DNA from: Methylobacterium sp. DB0501
GTDB lineage: Bacteria > Pseudomonadota > Alphaproteobacteria > Rhizobiales > Beijerinckiaceae
Reading direction: 5' to 3'
Length of the DNA stretch: 64,000 bases
Assembly: GCF_011043735.1 (NCBI RefSeq)
Contig: NZ_JAAKGV010000002.1
Span: 186,001-250,000 of the forward strand
Shown here: piece after piece, positions 39,115 to 46,969 of the stretch
Numbering within the stretch: position 1 is the first letter of the stretch
Layout: each line of letters opens with the position of its first letter
Notes under the pieces: model-generated
Databases searched by the model: none
The model's input: the letters and a program-made list of their open reading frames with translations, nothing else
Told to the model about the DNA's origin: nothing
Translations under genes and position numbers: made by a program

Positions 39115-40504
39115 GAGCAACCGGATGTGGGGCGGGCGCTTCGCGAGCGGCCCCGCCGAGATCATGGAGGAGATCAACGCCTCCATCGGCTTCGACAAGC
39201 GCCTCGCCCCCCAGGACATCCGGGGCTCGCTGGCCCACGTGGCGATGCTGGGCAAGGCGGGGATCCTGCCGGCCGAGGATGTGGCGAAGATCGAGGCCGG
39301 GCTCAAGGCCGTCCAGGGCGAGATCGAGGCCGGCTCGTTCGAGTTCCGCCGCGAGCTGGAAGACATCCACATGAGCGTGGAGAGCCGCCTGCGCGAGATC
39401 GTCGGCCCCTCGGCCGGCCGTCTCCACACCGCCCGCTCGCGCAACGACCAGGTCGCCACCGACATGAAGTTGTGGGTGCGCGACACCCTTGACGCCCTCG
39501 ACGGCCAGGCCGCCGACCTGCAGCTGGCGATGGCCGAGCTGGCGCTGAAGCATGCCGGTACGGTGATGCCGGGCTTCACCCACCTGCAATCGGCCCAGCC
39601 GGTCACCTTCGGGCATCATCTGCTGGCCTATGTCGAGATGCTGAACCGCGACCGCGGCCGGTTCCGCGACGCCCGCGCCCGCCTCAACGAGTGCCCGCTC
39701 GGTGCCGCGGCGCTCGCCGGCACGTCCTTCCCGATCGACCGCCACGCCACCGCGAGCAGCCTCGGCTTCGACCGGCCGACCGCGAACTCGCTCGATTCGG
39801 TGGCCGATCGCGACTTCGCCCTGGAGGCGCTCTCGGCGGCGGCGATCGCGGCGGTGCACCTGTCGCGGTTCGCGGAAGAAATCGTGGTCTGGACCTCGGC
39901 CCAGTTCGGCTTCGTCAAGCTGTCGGACCGGTTCACGACCGGTTCCTCGATCATGCCGCAGAAGCGCAACCCCGACGCCGCCGAGCTGGTGCGGGCGAAG
40001 TCCGGCCGGATCATCGGCGCGCTGTCGGGCCTGCTCATCGTCATGAAGGGCCTGCCGCTCGCCTATTCGAAGGACATGCAGGAGGACAAGGAGGGCACCT
40101 TCGACGCGCTCCAGACCCTCTCGCTGTGCCTGGCCGCCATGGCCGGCATGGTGCGCGACCTGGAGCCCGTGCCGGACGTCCTGAAGGTCGCGGCCGGCTC
40201 CGGCTACGCCACCGCCACCGACCTTGCCGACTGGCTGGTGCGCGAACTCGGCCTGCCCTTCCGGGATGCCCACCACGTGACGGGGCGCCTCGTCGGCGAG
40301 GCCTCGTCCCGCGGCATCGGGCTCGAGGCGCTGCCGCTCGCGGTGATGCAGGCGGAGGAGCCGCGGATCACCGACGCGGTCTTCGCGGTGCTCGGCGTCG
40401 AGAACTCGGTGAAGAGCCGCACCAGCTACGGCGGCACCGCGCCGGACAACGTGCGGGCGCAGGCGGAAGGCTGGCTGAAGCGCCTGGCCGGCCAAACGGC
40501 CTGA
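39113..40504 (+). CDS. argH: argininosuccinate lyase
   Basis: Splits argininosuccinate to arginine and fumarate, the last step of arginine synthesis. The 463-residue protein has MWGGRF at the start, the [10 protein letters not shown] motif, and the superfamily signature [12 protein letters not shown] with the catalytic Ser. GAGGTGAGGA lies just before ATG 39113. It is divergent from tlpA with no intergenic DNA; the promoter must lie inside the tlpA coding region. The usual small lipoprotein and lysA do not follow; an SDR gene comes next. Confidence 0.97.
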   Translation: MSNRMWGGRFASGPAEIMEEINASIGFDKRLAPQDIRGSLAHVAMLGKAGILPAEDVAKIEAGLKAVQGEIEAGSFEFRRELEDIHMSVESRLREIVGPSAGRLHTARSRNDQVATDMKLWVRDTLDALDGQAADLQLAMAELALKHAGTVMPGFTHLQSAQPVTFGHHLLAYVEMLNRDRGRFRDARARLNECPLGAAALAGTSFPIDRHATASSLGFDRPTANSLDSVADRDFALEALSAAAIAAVHLSRFAEEIVVWTSAQFGFVKLSDRFTTGSSIMPQKRNPDAAELVRAKSGRIIGALSGLLIVMKGLPLAYSKDMQEDKEGTFDALQTLSLCLAAMAGMVRDLEPVPDVLKVAAGSGYATATDLADWLVRELGLPFRDAHHVTGRLVGEASSRGIGLEALPLAVMQAEEPRITDAVFAVLGVENSVKSRTSYGGTAPDNVRAQAEGWLKRLAGQTA

Positions 40505-40677
40505 GCGGCTTCCTTCACCCCGCTCGTCCCGTCCCGACCCTCCTCCCGACGCGCTGCAAGCGGCAGCACGTCGGGACGAGGTCTCGGGTGGGATGGCGAC
40601 GGTGCGTGTGTTAGTGCCTGGCGAACCCAAGCAAGCTCGACCGACAAGCAAGCTCGACCATCACGGGAGGAAACACC

Positions 40678-41460
40678 ATGGATCTCGGTCTCACGGGCAA
40701 GCGCGCCCTCGTCCTGTCGTCCAGCCGCGGGCTCGGCCGCGGCATCGCCGAGGCCCTGGCGGCCGAGGGGGCGAACGTGCTGCTCACCGCCCGCACGGCC
40801 GAGCGCCTGGACGAGGCGGTGGCGGCGATCAACGCCCGCGGCCAGGGCCGCGCCCACGCCTTCGTCGGCAGCCTGAAGGAGAATGTCGAGGCGATCTTTG
40901 CGGCCGCGAAGGAGCATCTCGGCGGGGTCGACATCCTGATCGCCAACACGGGCGGTCCGCCGGCCGGCACCGCGCTCACGGTCCAGCCCGAGGCCTGGAC
41001 GCCCCAGTTCGAGGCGATGGTGACCCCGGTCTTCCGCCTCGCCGGCCTCGTCCTGCCGGGCATGCGCCAGGCCGGCTTCGGCCGCATCGTGGTGGTGGCC
41101 TCGAGCGGCGTCGAGCAGCCGATCCCGAACCTCGTGATGTCGAACGCGCTGCGCGCCTCGATCGCCGGCTGGGCCAAGACCCTGTCGGCGGAAGTCGCGG
41201 CCGACGGCGTCACGGTCAACATGATCCTGCCCGGCCGCATCGAGACCGACCGCACCGGCGAGCTCGACACCGCCAACGCCAAGGCCCAGGGCAAGTCCCG
41301 CGAGGAGATCGCCGAGGCCGCCCGGGCGGCGATTCCTGCCAAGCGCTACGGCCGCGTGCAGGAATTCGCCGACGTGGCGTGCTTCCTGGCCTCCGAGCGC
41401 GCCTCCTACGTCACCGGCAGCATGGTCAGGGTCGACGGCGGGGCCGTGCGGTCGATCTGA
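40678..41460 (+). CDS. atypical SDR-family oxidoreductase
   Basis: A 260-residue Rossmann protein of 3-oxoacyl-ACP-reductase-like type. The cofactor region SSSRGLGRGIAEAL and the C-terminal YVTGSMVRVDGGAV are normal. The active site is not: NNAG is replaced by NTGG, and the YxxxK positions read S155xxxR159. Homologues with this change exist and are annotated as SDRs, but classic hydride-transfer chemistry is doubtful. GGAGGAAACACC precedes ATG 40678. It is 173 bp after argH. Confidence 0.85.
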   Translation: MDLGLTGKRALVLSSSRGLGRGIAEALAAEGANVLLTARTAERLDEAVAAINARGQGRAHAFVGSLKENVEAIFAAAKEHLGGVDILIANTGGPPAGTALTVQPEAWTPQFEAMVTPVFRLAGLVLPGMRQAGFGRIVVVASSGVEQPIPNLVMSNALRASIAGWAKTLSAEVAADGVTVNMILPGRIETDRTGELDTANAKAQGKSREEIAEAARAAIPAKRYGRVQEFADVACFLASERASYVTGSMVRVDGGAVRSI

Positions 41461-41546
41461 GGATGTCGGCCTGAGACTGAATGGGGCGGGACGTACGTCG
41501 TCCTGCCGCCGCCCATTCCCGGGCGGGTGCGGCGACAGCGGAACGC

Positions 41547-41628
41547 GATCCGGGATCCCGCGCGGGACGTCGCGAAGCCTCCGCGTGGCAGGCCGCGTCG
41601 CACCACCTCCGGTGCCTGATCCCGGATC
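41547..41628. repeat. 11-bp inverted repeat in the 41461-41724 gap
   Basis: GATCCGGGATC (41547-41557) and GATCCCGGATC (41618-41628) are exact reverse complements with a 60-nt spacer. The gap has no gene. It may be part of an intergenic repeat element of the alphaproteobacterial kind. Confidence 0.4.
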
Positions 41629-41673
41629 TCCCTCCGCCGACGCTACGACCGTCCGAAGGAGGGCGGCAAGAAA

Positions 41674-41699
41674 AAGGGCGGCTCCTCGGAGCCGCCCTT
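41674..41699 (-). terminator. Rho-independent terminator
   Basis: A perfect 11- to 12-bp stem (41674-41685 with 41688-41699) is followed, on the minus strand, by a T-run (complement of AAAAA 41671-41675). It lies 26 bp after the stop of the NDUFA9-like gene. On the plus strand it ends in CTTCTTC, so it may also stop the upstream SDR transcript. Confidence 0.85.
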
Positions 41700-41724
41700 C
41701 TTCACGAGACCCTGCCGCGCCGGG

Positions 41725-42891
41725 TTACTGCCGCTTGCCCCAGCGCACCCCCGGTGCCGGGCCGGCCCCCGCCGCGAGCTGCCCCACCGCCGGGCCGCTC
41801 GCATCGCCTGGGTGGTGCTGCGAGCCCGGGCCCATCGGCTCGGGGGCCATCAGGTCGGGGGTCGCGGCCATCTCGGGGGTGCCGCGGCCGGTGGCGAACT
41901 GGCCGGCCTTGCGGAAGCGCCAGAGATAGCCCGGCACCACCGCCTCGATCGCCGTCGGGGCGATGCCGATGCCCTCGATCGTGCGGCCTTCCGCCTTCGC
42001 GGCCTCCGACACGACGTTGTCGCTCTGGAGCAGGGTGACCTGGTCGCGGGTGAGCTTCAGGGTGTCGGGCAGGAGGCCCAGCGTCGCGGTGTCGACGATC
42101 TCCATCACCCGGGCCTGGAGCCGGGCGGCGGGGGCCGGCAGCGGCAGCACGATGCGGCTGCGCATCGTCACCTTCAGGGTGTACTCGACGAGCTGCTGCA
42201 GGGTCAGGATCTCCGGCCCGCCGAGCTCGTAGACCCGGCCGCCCTGGAGCTGGCCCTCGACCGCGCGGGCGATCGCCTCGGCGACGTCGCCGGCGAAGAC
42301 CGGCTGCATCCGTGCGCCGGCGCCGGCGAGCGGCAGCACCGGCAGCATGCGGGCGAGCGACGCGAAGCGGTTGAAGAAGCTGTCGCCCGGCCCGAACACG
42401 ATCGAGGGGCGGAAGACGATGGCGTCGGGCCGCGCCGCGAACACGCCGGCCTCGCCGAGCGCCTTCGAGCGGGCATAGGCCGAGGCCGAATGCGCGTCGG
42501 CGCCGAGGGCCGAGACGTGGACCAGCGGGGCGTTCACCGCCGCCGCCGCCCGCGCGACCTCGGCGGCGCCGTCGGCCTGGAGGCGCTGGAAGCTCTGGCT
42601 GCCGCTCTCCTGCAGGATACCGACGAGGTTGACCACGATGTCGGCGTGCTCCGCCGCCCGGACGATCGAGGCCGGGTTGCGGAGGTTCGCCTGCACGCCG
42701 ACGATCTGGCCGACGCGGCCGAGGGGCTGGAGGAACTGGGCGAGGTCGGGCCGGCGCACCGCCACCCGGATCCGATAGCCGCGCTTGGCCAGCGCCCGGA
42801 CGACGTGGCGGCCGAGGAAGCCCGATCCCCCGAACACGGTCACGAGCTGCGAGGCGGGCCGGGTCAGGCCGACATGGTCGAAGCCGGTCAT
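41725..42891 (-). CDS. complex I NDUFA9 subunit-like protein (atypical SDR)
   Basis: A 388-residue extended-SDR protein. The N-terminal TVFGGSGFLGRHVVRAL is the dinucleotide site and the SALGADAHSASAYARSKALGE block holds the YxxxK pair. This matches the alphaproteobacterial relatives of the mitochondrial complex I accessory subunit NDUFA9. Role is probably NADH dehydrogenase assembly or stability. The C-terminal about 60 residues are Pro/Gly-rich. It is monocistronic with a strong terminator. Confidence 0.9.
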   Translation of the reverse strand: MTGFDHVGLTRPASQLVTVFGGSGFLGRHVVRALAKRGYRIRVAVRRPDLAQFLQPLGRVGQIVGVQANLRNPASIVRAAEHADIVVNLVGILQESGSQSFQRLQADGAAEVARAAAAVNAPLVHVSALGADAHSASAYARSKALGEAGVFAARPDAIVFRPSIVFGPGDSFFNRFASLARMLPVLPLAGAGARMQPVFAGDVAEAIARAVEGQLQGGRVYELGGPEILTLQQLVEYTLKVTMRSRIVLPLPAPAARLQARVMEIVDTATLGLLPDTLKLTRDQVTLLQSDNVVSEAAKAEGRTIEGIGIAPTAIEAVVPGYLWRFRKAGQFATGRGTPEMAATPDLMAPEPMGPGSQHHPGDASGPAVGQLAAGAGPAPGVRWGKRQ

Positions 42892-43214
42892 GGTCGTGGA
42901 GTCCTTCCGCGGGTCTCGGCTGGAGCGGTCTATGCAGGAATTCTTGTCGGCTCCTTAGTCGAGGGGGCGGGCCCTGTGAAGCGCTTTGCGCCGCGCCCGT
43001 CCGGGTCGCGGCCGGGGGATGCTCGCCGCGGCCGCTCGCATCCGAGGCGACGGGGGCGGGACGGCCGGCCCGGCGCGACGCCGAACCGGCCGGATTCACA
43101 TCCTCGCGGCCGGCGCAACGGATTCGCGGACGAATTCATAAAAATATCCTTGAAAAGGACCTAAGGTCATCTACCATGTCGTAGGAGAAAAACTAATGGC
43201 TGGGGGAATATGGC
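42892..43214. other. intergenic region with A+T-rich promoter-like segment
   Basis: This 323-bp gap lies between two divergent genes and holds no gene. About 43135-43200 is A+T-rich and includes the palindromic GACCTAAGGTC and CCTT-GAA-AAGG; it is a good place for the promoter of the gene at 43215. No clear -35/-10 pair is visible. Confidence 0.35.
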
Positions 43215-44897
43215 ATGGATCCGGACAGGCAGACTCTCGCTGTCGCGGCCGTTGCCGGCATATTTTTGTTCATTGCCGCGTGCTGGGTCCTGCGCCGCCT
43301 CGCCGGGAAACGCGCCGTCGTTCCCGTTCGACGACACGACGACCTTGAAATTCTCGCTGGTGAATTGGCAGAGCTGGTCGATGTTGCGCGTTTCATCAAT
43401 AACGGCTTCCAGGATGACAATTTTTACGCCATCAGGAGCAAATATTCCGTCGTCGCACGATGCCTGCTGCAGCATCCCGTCTATTCGCGCTACATCGACC
43501 CCGATCTCGGGGCCGCGATGCAGGCCGCGCACGCCCTCCCGCTCAGCATGCTGCGGGCCGAGGACAAGGAATGCCTGCTCGTGACCCTGCGGGAAATCCA
43601 GGGATGCGTGCAGATCCTGATCAATCTGCGTGATGCCGGTTGTCTCACGGGCGCCGGGCCCTCGGCGGGCGAGGACCGGTCCGGCCCCGTGCCGGTCCCC
43701 GCGCCGGCCGGGCGGCCGCCCCGAACCCGCGGCTTGCGCGCCGCCCTGGCGGCCGCCGCGCTCCTCCTCCTCGCCGGAGCGGCCGTGCTCCTGTCGCGCG
43801 ACGAGACCGCGGGCACGGTCGAAGCGGTCCTGGCGCAGGCGGGCCGAGGCCTGCGGGAGGGCGTCGGGACCGAGGACCACGACCCCGGCGCGGTCCGCCT
43901 CGCCGCCCTGGGAGAGAGCGAGACGCTGGGACGCGACCTCGCGGCACGGTCGCGCCGTCTCGATGCCGACATGGAGGCGCTCGACCTGAACGTCGTCCGG
44001 CGCCGGGGCGAGCTCGACCTCGTCGGCGCCTCGATCGAGGGCCTGCGCCGCGCGGCGAAGGCCGACGAGGAGGGATGGCGGGCCGCAGCGGCGGCCAAGG
44101 AAGCGGCGGAGGCCGGCGCGGCCGAGGCCCGGGCGGGCATCGAGGCGGCGACCCGCGAGATGGCGGCGTTGCGGGCCCAGATTGCCGAGCAGCGCGAGGC
44201 GCTGGACGCCGCCCGGACCGAGGGTGAATCGGCCCGGGCCGCCCTGCGCGCCGAGATCGCCGAGCAGGTCGGCCGGATCGAGGCGGCCCGGACCGAGGGC
44301 GAGACCGGGATCCGGCAGGTCGCCGACCGGCTTTCGGAGCTCGGCCGCACCGCGCAGACCAACCATGAGGCGATCCAGCGGCTTGCCGGCACGATCGGCG
44401 GCCTCGAAGAGACGTCCCGCGGCATCGACGCCGCCCGCGACCAGCTGTCCCGGCAGCGGGAGCGCCTTGTCGATCTCGCCAGCGGCGGCACCGAGGCCGA
44501 CCGGGCCCTGTCCGAGATCAAAGGCCGGCTCGCCGTCCTCAAGGTGTCGCTTGCCGGGACGGCCGGGCAGGATGCCAGCGGCAAGGATTCCGCCAGCAAG
44601 GGTCTGGGCATCAAGGAAGCGGGCACCGGAACGCCGGCGGCCATGACCGTCGTCGCCCTGCCGGCGCGGACCGAGGCGGCCCTGCAGCCGGAGGAGTGGC
44701 GGCGGATTCAGCAGGTGCTCACCAAGGCCGGGCATTACGCCGGCAAGACCGACGGCAGGCCGGGAGAGGAGACCCGGACGGCGATCGCGAAGTTCCAGCG
44801 CGGGCTCGGCGCCCCGGCGACCGGCCGGCTTTCCCCGGCTCAGATCGACCGGCTGCTTCCACCCGTCCCGGTCAAGCAGCCGATCGCGGCGCGCTGA
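43215..44897 (+). CDS. envelope protein: two membrane helices, coiled coil, peptidoglycan-binding domain
   Basis: A 560-residue protein that I do not recognise as a named family. It has a transmembrane helix at residues about 8-26, a soluble helical segment (about 45-140, with four Cys), a second membrane helix (about 173-195), a long coiled coil (about 220-450, Ala/Glu/Arg-rich with repeated AARTEGE units), and a C-terminal PG_binding_1-like domain (about 490-545). It could link membrane and cell wall. GGGGGAA precedes ATG 43215. It lies ahead of a glycan-related gene group. Confidence 0.7.
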   Translation: MDPDRQTLAVAAVAGIFLFIAACWVLRRLAGKRAVVPVRRHDDLEILAGELAELVDVARFINNGFQDDNFYAIRSKYSVVARCLLQHPVYSRYIDPDLGAAMQAAHALPLSMLRAEDKECLLVTLREIQGCVQILINLRDAGCLTGAGPSAGEDRSGPVPVPAPAGRPPRTRGLRAALAAAALLLLAGAAVLLSRDETAGTVEAVLAQAGRGLREGVGTEDHDPGAVRLAALGESETLGRDLAARSRRLDADMEALDLNVVRRRGELDLVGASIEGLRRAAKADEEGWRAAAAAKEAAEAGAAEARAGIEAATREMAALRAQIAEQREALDAARTEGESARAALRAEIAEQVGRIEAARTEGETGIRQVADRLSELGRTAQTNHEAIQRLAGTIGGLEETSRGIDAARDQLSRQRERLVDLASGGTEADRALSEIKGRLAVLKVSLAGTAGQDASGKDSASKGLGIKEAGTGTPAAMTVVALPARTEAALQPEEWRRIQQVLTKAGHYAGKTDGRPGEETRTAIAKFQRGLGAPATGRLSPAQIDRLLPPVPVKQPIAAR

Positions 44898-44901
44898 CCC
44901 C

Positions 44902-44987
44902 AAGCCATCTTTGCCCCCCAAGCCACCTTTGATCCTAAGCCACCTTTGATCCTAAGCCACCTTCGAGCCCGGGCCGCCTTTACGTCT
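44902..44987 (+). repeat. 17-bp tandem repeat array
   Basis: Four to five head-to-tail units: an 18-bp first unit, then AAGCCACCTTTGATCCT exactly twice (44920-44936, 44937-44953), then two diverged units. It begins just after the stop of the 43215-44897 gene. The unit edges match a short A+T/G+C mix that could form by slippage. No known function. Confidence 0.85.
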
Positions 44988-45004
44988 CCGTCAAGGCGGC
45001 CCGG
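44969..45004. terminator. 12-bp stem hairpin after envelope protein gene
   Basis: CCGGGCCGCCTT (44969-44980) pairs perfectly with AAGGCGGCCCGG (44993-45004) around a 12-nt loop, 72 bp after the stop. No T-run follows; a terminator role is suggested by position only. Confidence 0.45.
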
Positions 45005-45075
45005 ACAATCGGCTCCTTGCAACGGACGCAGCTCTCTGCCGTTCGCCCCGTATGATGGCGGGCGCTCGCCGGGGC

Positions 45076-45280
45076 CGTGCTTGCACGGCTGGGCGGCATT
45101 CAGCCTGCTAGGGGGGACGATCGACCACCGGATCCTGGGCGTGCACCACGTCAACGAGACGGTGCCCTGCTCCGCTTAAGCCTGGCCGCCTGGGCCTGGG
45201 CTTGGTTTGATGCCGGCTTCCTCGCCCGGGAGCCGACATGGCGGGGGCGGGCGGCCTTCTGTTGCGGGGGCCGGCGCTGA
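45076..45280 (+). pseudogene. decayed DUF2243 membrane-protein remnant
   Basis: One frame reads GWAAFSLLGGTIDHRILGVHHVNETVP and then stops (TAA near 45177); this resembles the C-terminal GW-F-L-EG-IDH-LGIHHV segment of DUF2243 proteins. After NETVP the expected W-D-GFLA stretch appears in a second frame (WFDAGFLA) and the final GAGGLLLR helix in a third, so at least two frameshifts are needed. No start or N-terminal half is visible. The identification comes from memory of the family, so it is moderate. The rest of the 44898-45301 gap holds repeats. Confidence 0.5.
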
Positions 45281-45301
45281 ATCCGTCGGCATCGTGGGCG
45301 G

Positions 45302-46804
45302 TCACGCCACCTTGCGCGGCACCATCCGCTCGCTGCCCAGGGCCTCCCGCGCTCCCGACAGCCCGGCCTCGGCGTATTCGGCATCCTCGTTGACGTTCCA
45401 GACGTCGTAGCGCCGCTCGCCGATGAGGATGTTTTGCGCCGTCAGCATCGCGGTCATCATCGCGTGGTCCTGGTTGTTGTATTTGTGCATCCCGTTGCGG
45501 CCGACGAGGTGGAGGGTCGGGAAGCTGCCCTCGAGGTCCCGGCGAATCGTCGCCACGTGGGCCCGGTAGGCGTCGTCATAGACCGGGTAGGCCTTGGGCT
45601 GGCGCACCACGCAGGCATCGACGACGCTGGCCGGGTCGACGAGGCCGATCAGGCCGATCTCGCGGCGGGCGAGGGCGATCAGCTCGGAATCCGGGGCGTT
45701 CCACAGCCCGTCGCCCTCGAAGCAGAAATATTCGAGGCCGAGGCAGGCATAGGACTCGTCGGGCACCATCTCGGGCGACCACGAGCGGAAGTTCTGCACC
45801 CGCCCGACCTTCACCGCCGGGTCGTGGACGTAGATCCAGTTGTCCGGGAAACTGTCCTTGGCGCGGGCGATCAGCGCCACGGTGACGAAGTCGCGGTAGC
45901 GCAGGGAGCGCGCCTGGAAGGTGCTCAAGGGCGCCGGGCGGATCGCCCCGACCAGTTCGCGGATCGGTGCCGAGGAGACGACGTTGCGGGCGGTGTAGGT
46001 CTCGCGGCTGCCGTCCTGGCGCCGGGCGCTCACCGTCCACAGCGTGGTGCCGGCATCGTAGGACAGGGTATCGACCCGCCGGTCGAGCACCACCCGGCCG
46101 CCGTTCCGCCGGATCGCGGCCGCGGCGGCATCCCACATCATGCCGGGGCCGCGGCGGGGATAGCGGAACGATTCGATCAAGGTCTTGATGACCGTGCCGT
46201 CCGCGGCCGCCCGCCGGTGCAGGCCCAGCGAGCGCTTGAGCCCGTCGCGGATCGCCGCGCCGAGGTCGAGGCCCTTGATGCGCTGGGCCGCCCAGTCGGC
46301 CGAGATGTCGTCGCAGGACATGCCCCACACCTTCTCGGTGTAGGTCTTGAAGAAGATCGAGAACAGCCGCTCGCCGAACTGGTTGCGGACCCAGTCGTGA
46401 AAGCTCTTCGGCTCGGGGATCGGCCGCGCCCGGGCCCAGAGATAGGAGGCGACGCACGCCGTGCTCTCGACGACCCCGAGGTTGCGCAGGGCCTCGAACG
46501 CCTTGAGCGGGTAGGCGTAGGTCTTGCCCTTGTAGTAGATCCGCGACAGGCGCGGCCGCTCGATGAAGTCGTCCGGCAGGATCTCGTTCCAGAGATCGAC
46601 CACTTCCTTCGATTTCGAGAAGAAGCGGTGGCCGCCGATGTCGAACAGGAAACCCTTGTACTCGACCGTGCGGCTGATGCCCCCGACCTGTTCCGCGTCG
46701 CGCTCCAGCACCACGACGTCGCGGCCGGCCTTGGCCAGCATGTAGCCGGCGGTCAGGCCCGCCGGGCCCGCGCCGATCACGAGCGTCTCGGTGTGAAGGC
46801 TCAT
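45302..46804 (-). CDS. FAD-dependent oxidoreductase, UDP-galactopyranose-mutase-like
   Basis: A 500-residue flavoprotein. The N-terminal FAD site is LVIGAGPAGLTAGYML, with an ERDAEQVGGISRTVE segment and FDIGGHRFFSKS. This pattern sits between protoporphyrinogen oxidase and UDP-galactopyranose mutase families, which act on lipids or sugar nucleotides. The C-terminal LVGRNGMHKYNNQDHAMMTAM closes the FAD domain. It is divergent from a GT-C membrane protein (165 bp), so a role in surface glycan synthesis is likely but not proven. Confidence 0.85.
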   Translation of the reverse strand: MSLHTETLVIGAGPAGLTAGYMLAKAGRDVVVLERDAEQVGGISRTVEYKGFLFDIGGHRFFSKSKEVVDLWNEILPDDFIERPRLSRIYYKGKTYAYPLKAFEALRNLGVVESTACVASYLWARARPIPEPKSFHDWVRNQFGERLFSIFFKTYTEKVWGMSCDDISADWAAQRIKGLDLGAAIRDGLKRSLGLHRRAAADGTVIKTLIESFRYPRRGPGMMWDAAAAAIRRNGGRVVLDRRVDTLSYDAGTTLWTVSARRQDGSRETYTARNVVSSAPIRELVGAIRPAPLSTFQARSLRYRDFVTVALIARAKDSFPDNWIYVHDPAVKVGRVQNFRSWSPEMVPDESYACLGLEYFCFEGDGLWNAPDSELIALARREIGLIGLVDPASVVDACVVRQPKAYPVYDDAYRAHVATIRRDLEGSFPTLHLVGRNGMHKYNNQDHAMMTAMLTAQNILIGERRYDVWNVNEDAEYAEAGLSGAREALGSERMVPRKVA

Positions 46805-46969
46805 CGCTCGGGCTACTCCGGGGCGGCTCGGCCGCGACGCACAAGGGTTCTCCCCGAGCTTTACCGGCCGGATGGTAAAGAACCGCTCAACCGCCCCTGC
46901 TAACCGGGGGGTAAGGGCGGGCATGCGACGCCGGATCACGCCTCGATCGAGGGCCGCCGGGACATCGCC

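Noticed and set aside
44840..45154. 104-residue minus-strand frame with repeated GG/AW units
   Set aside because: The repeats come from the 17-bp tandem DNA array; no start site and no family.
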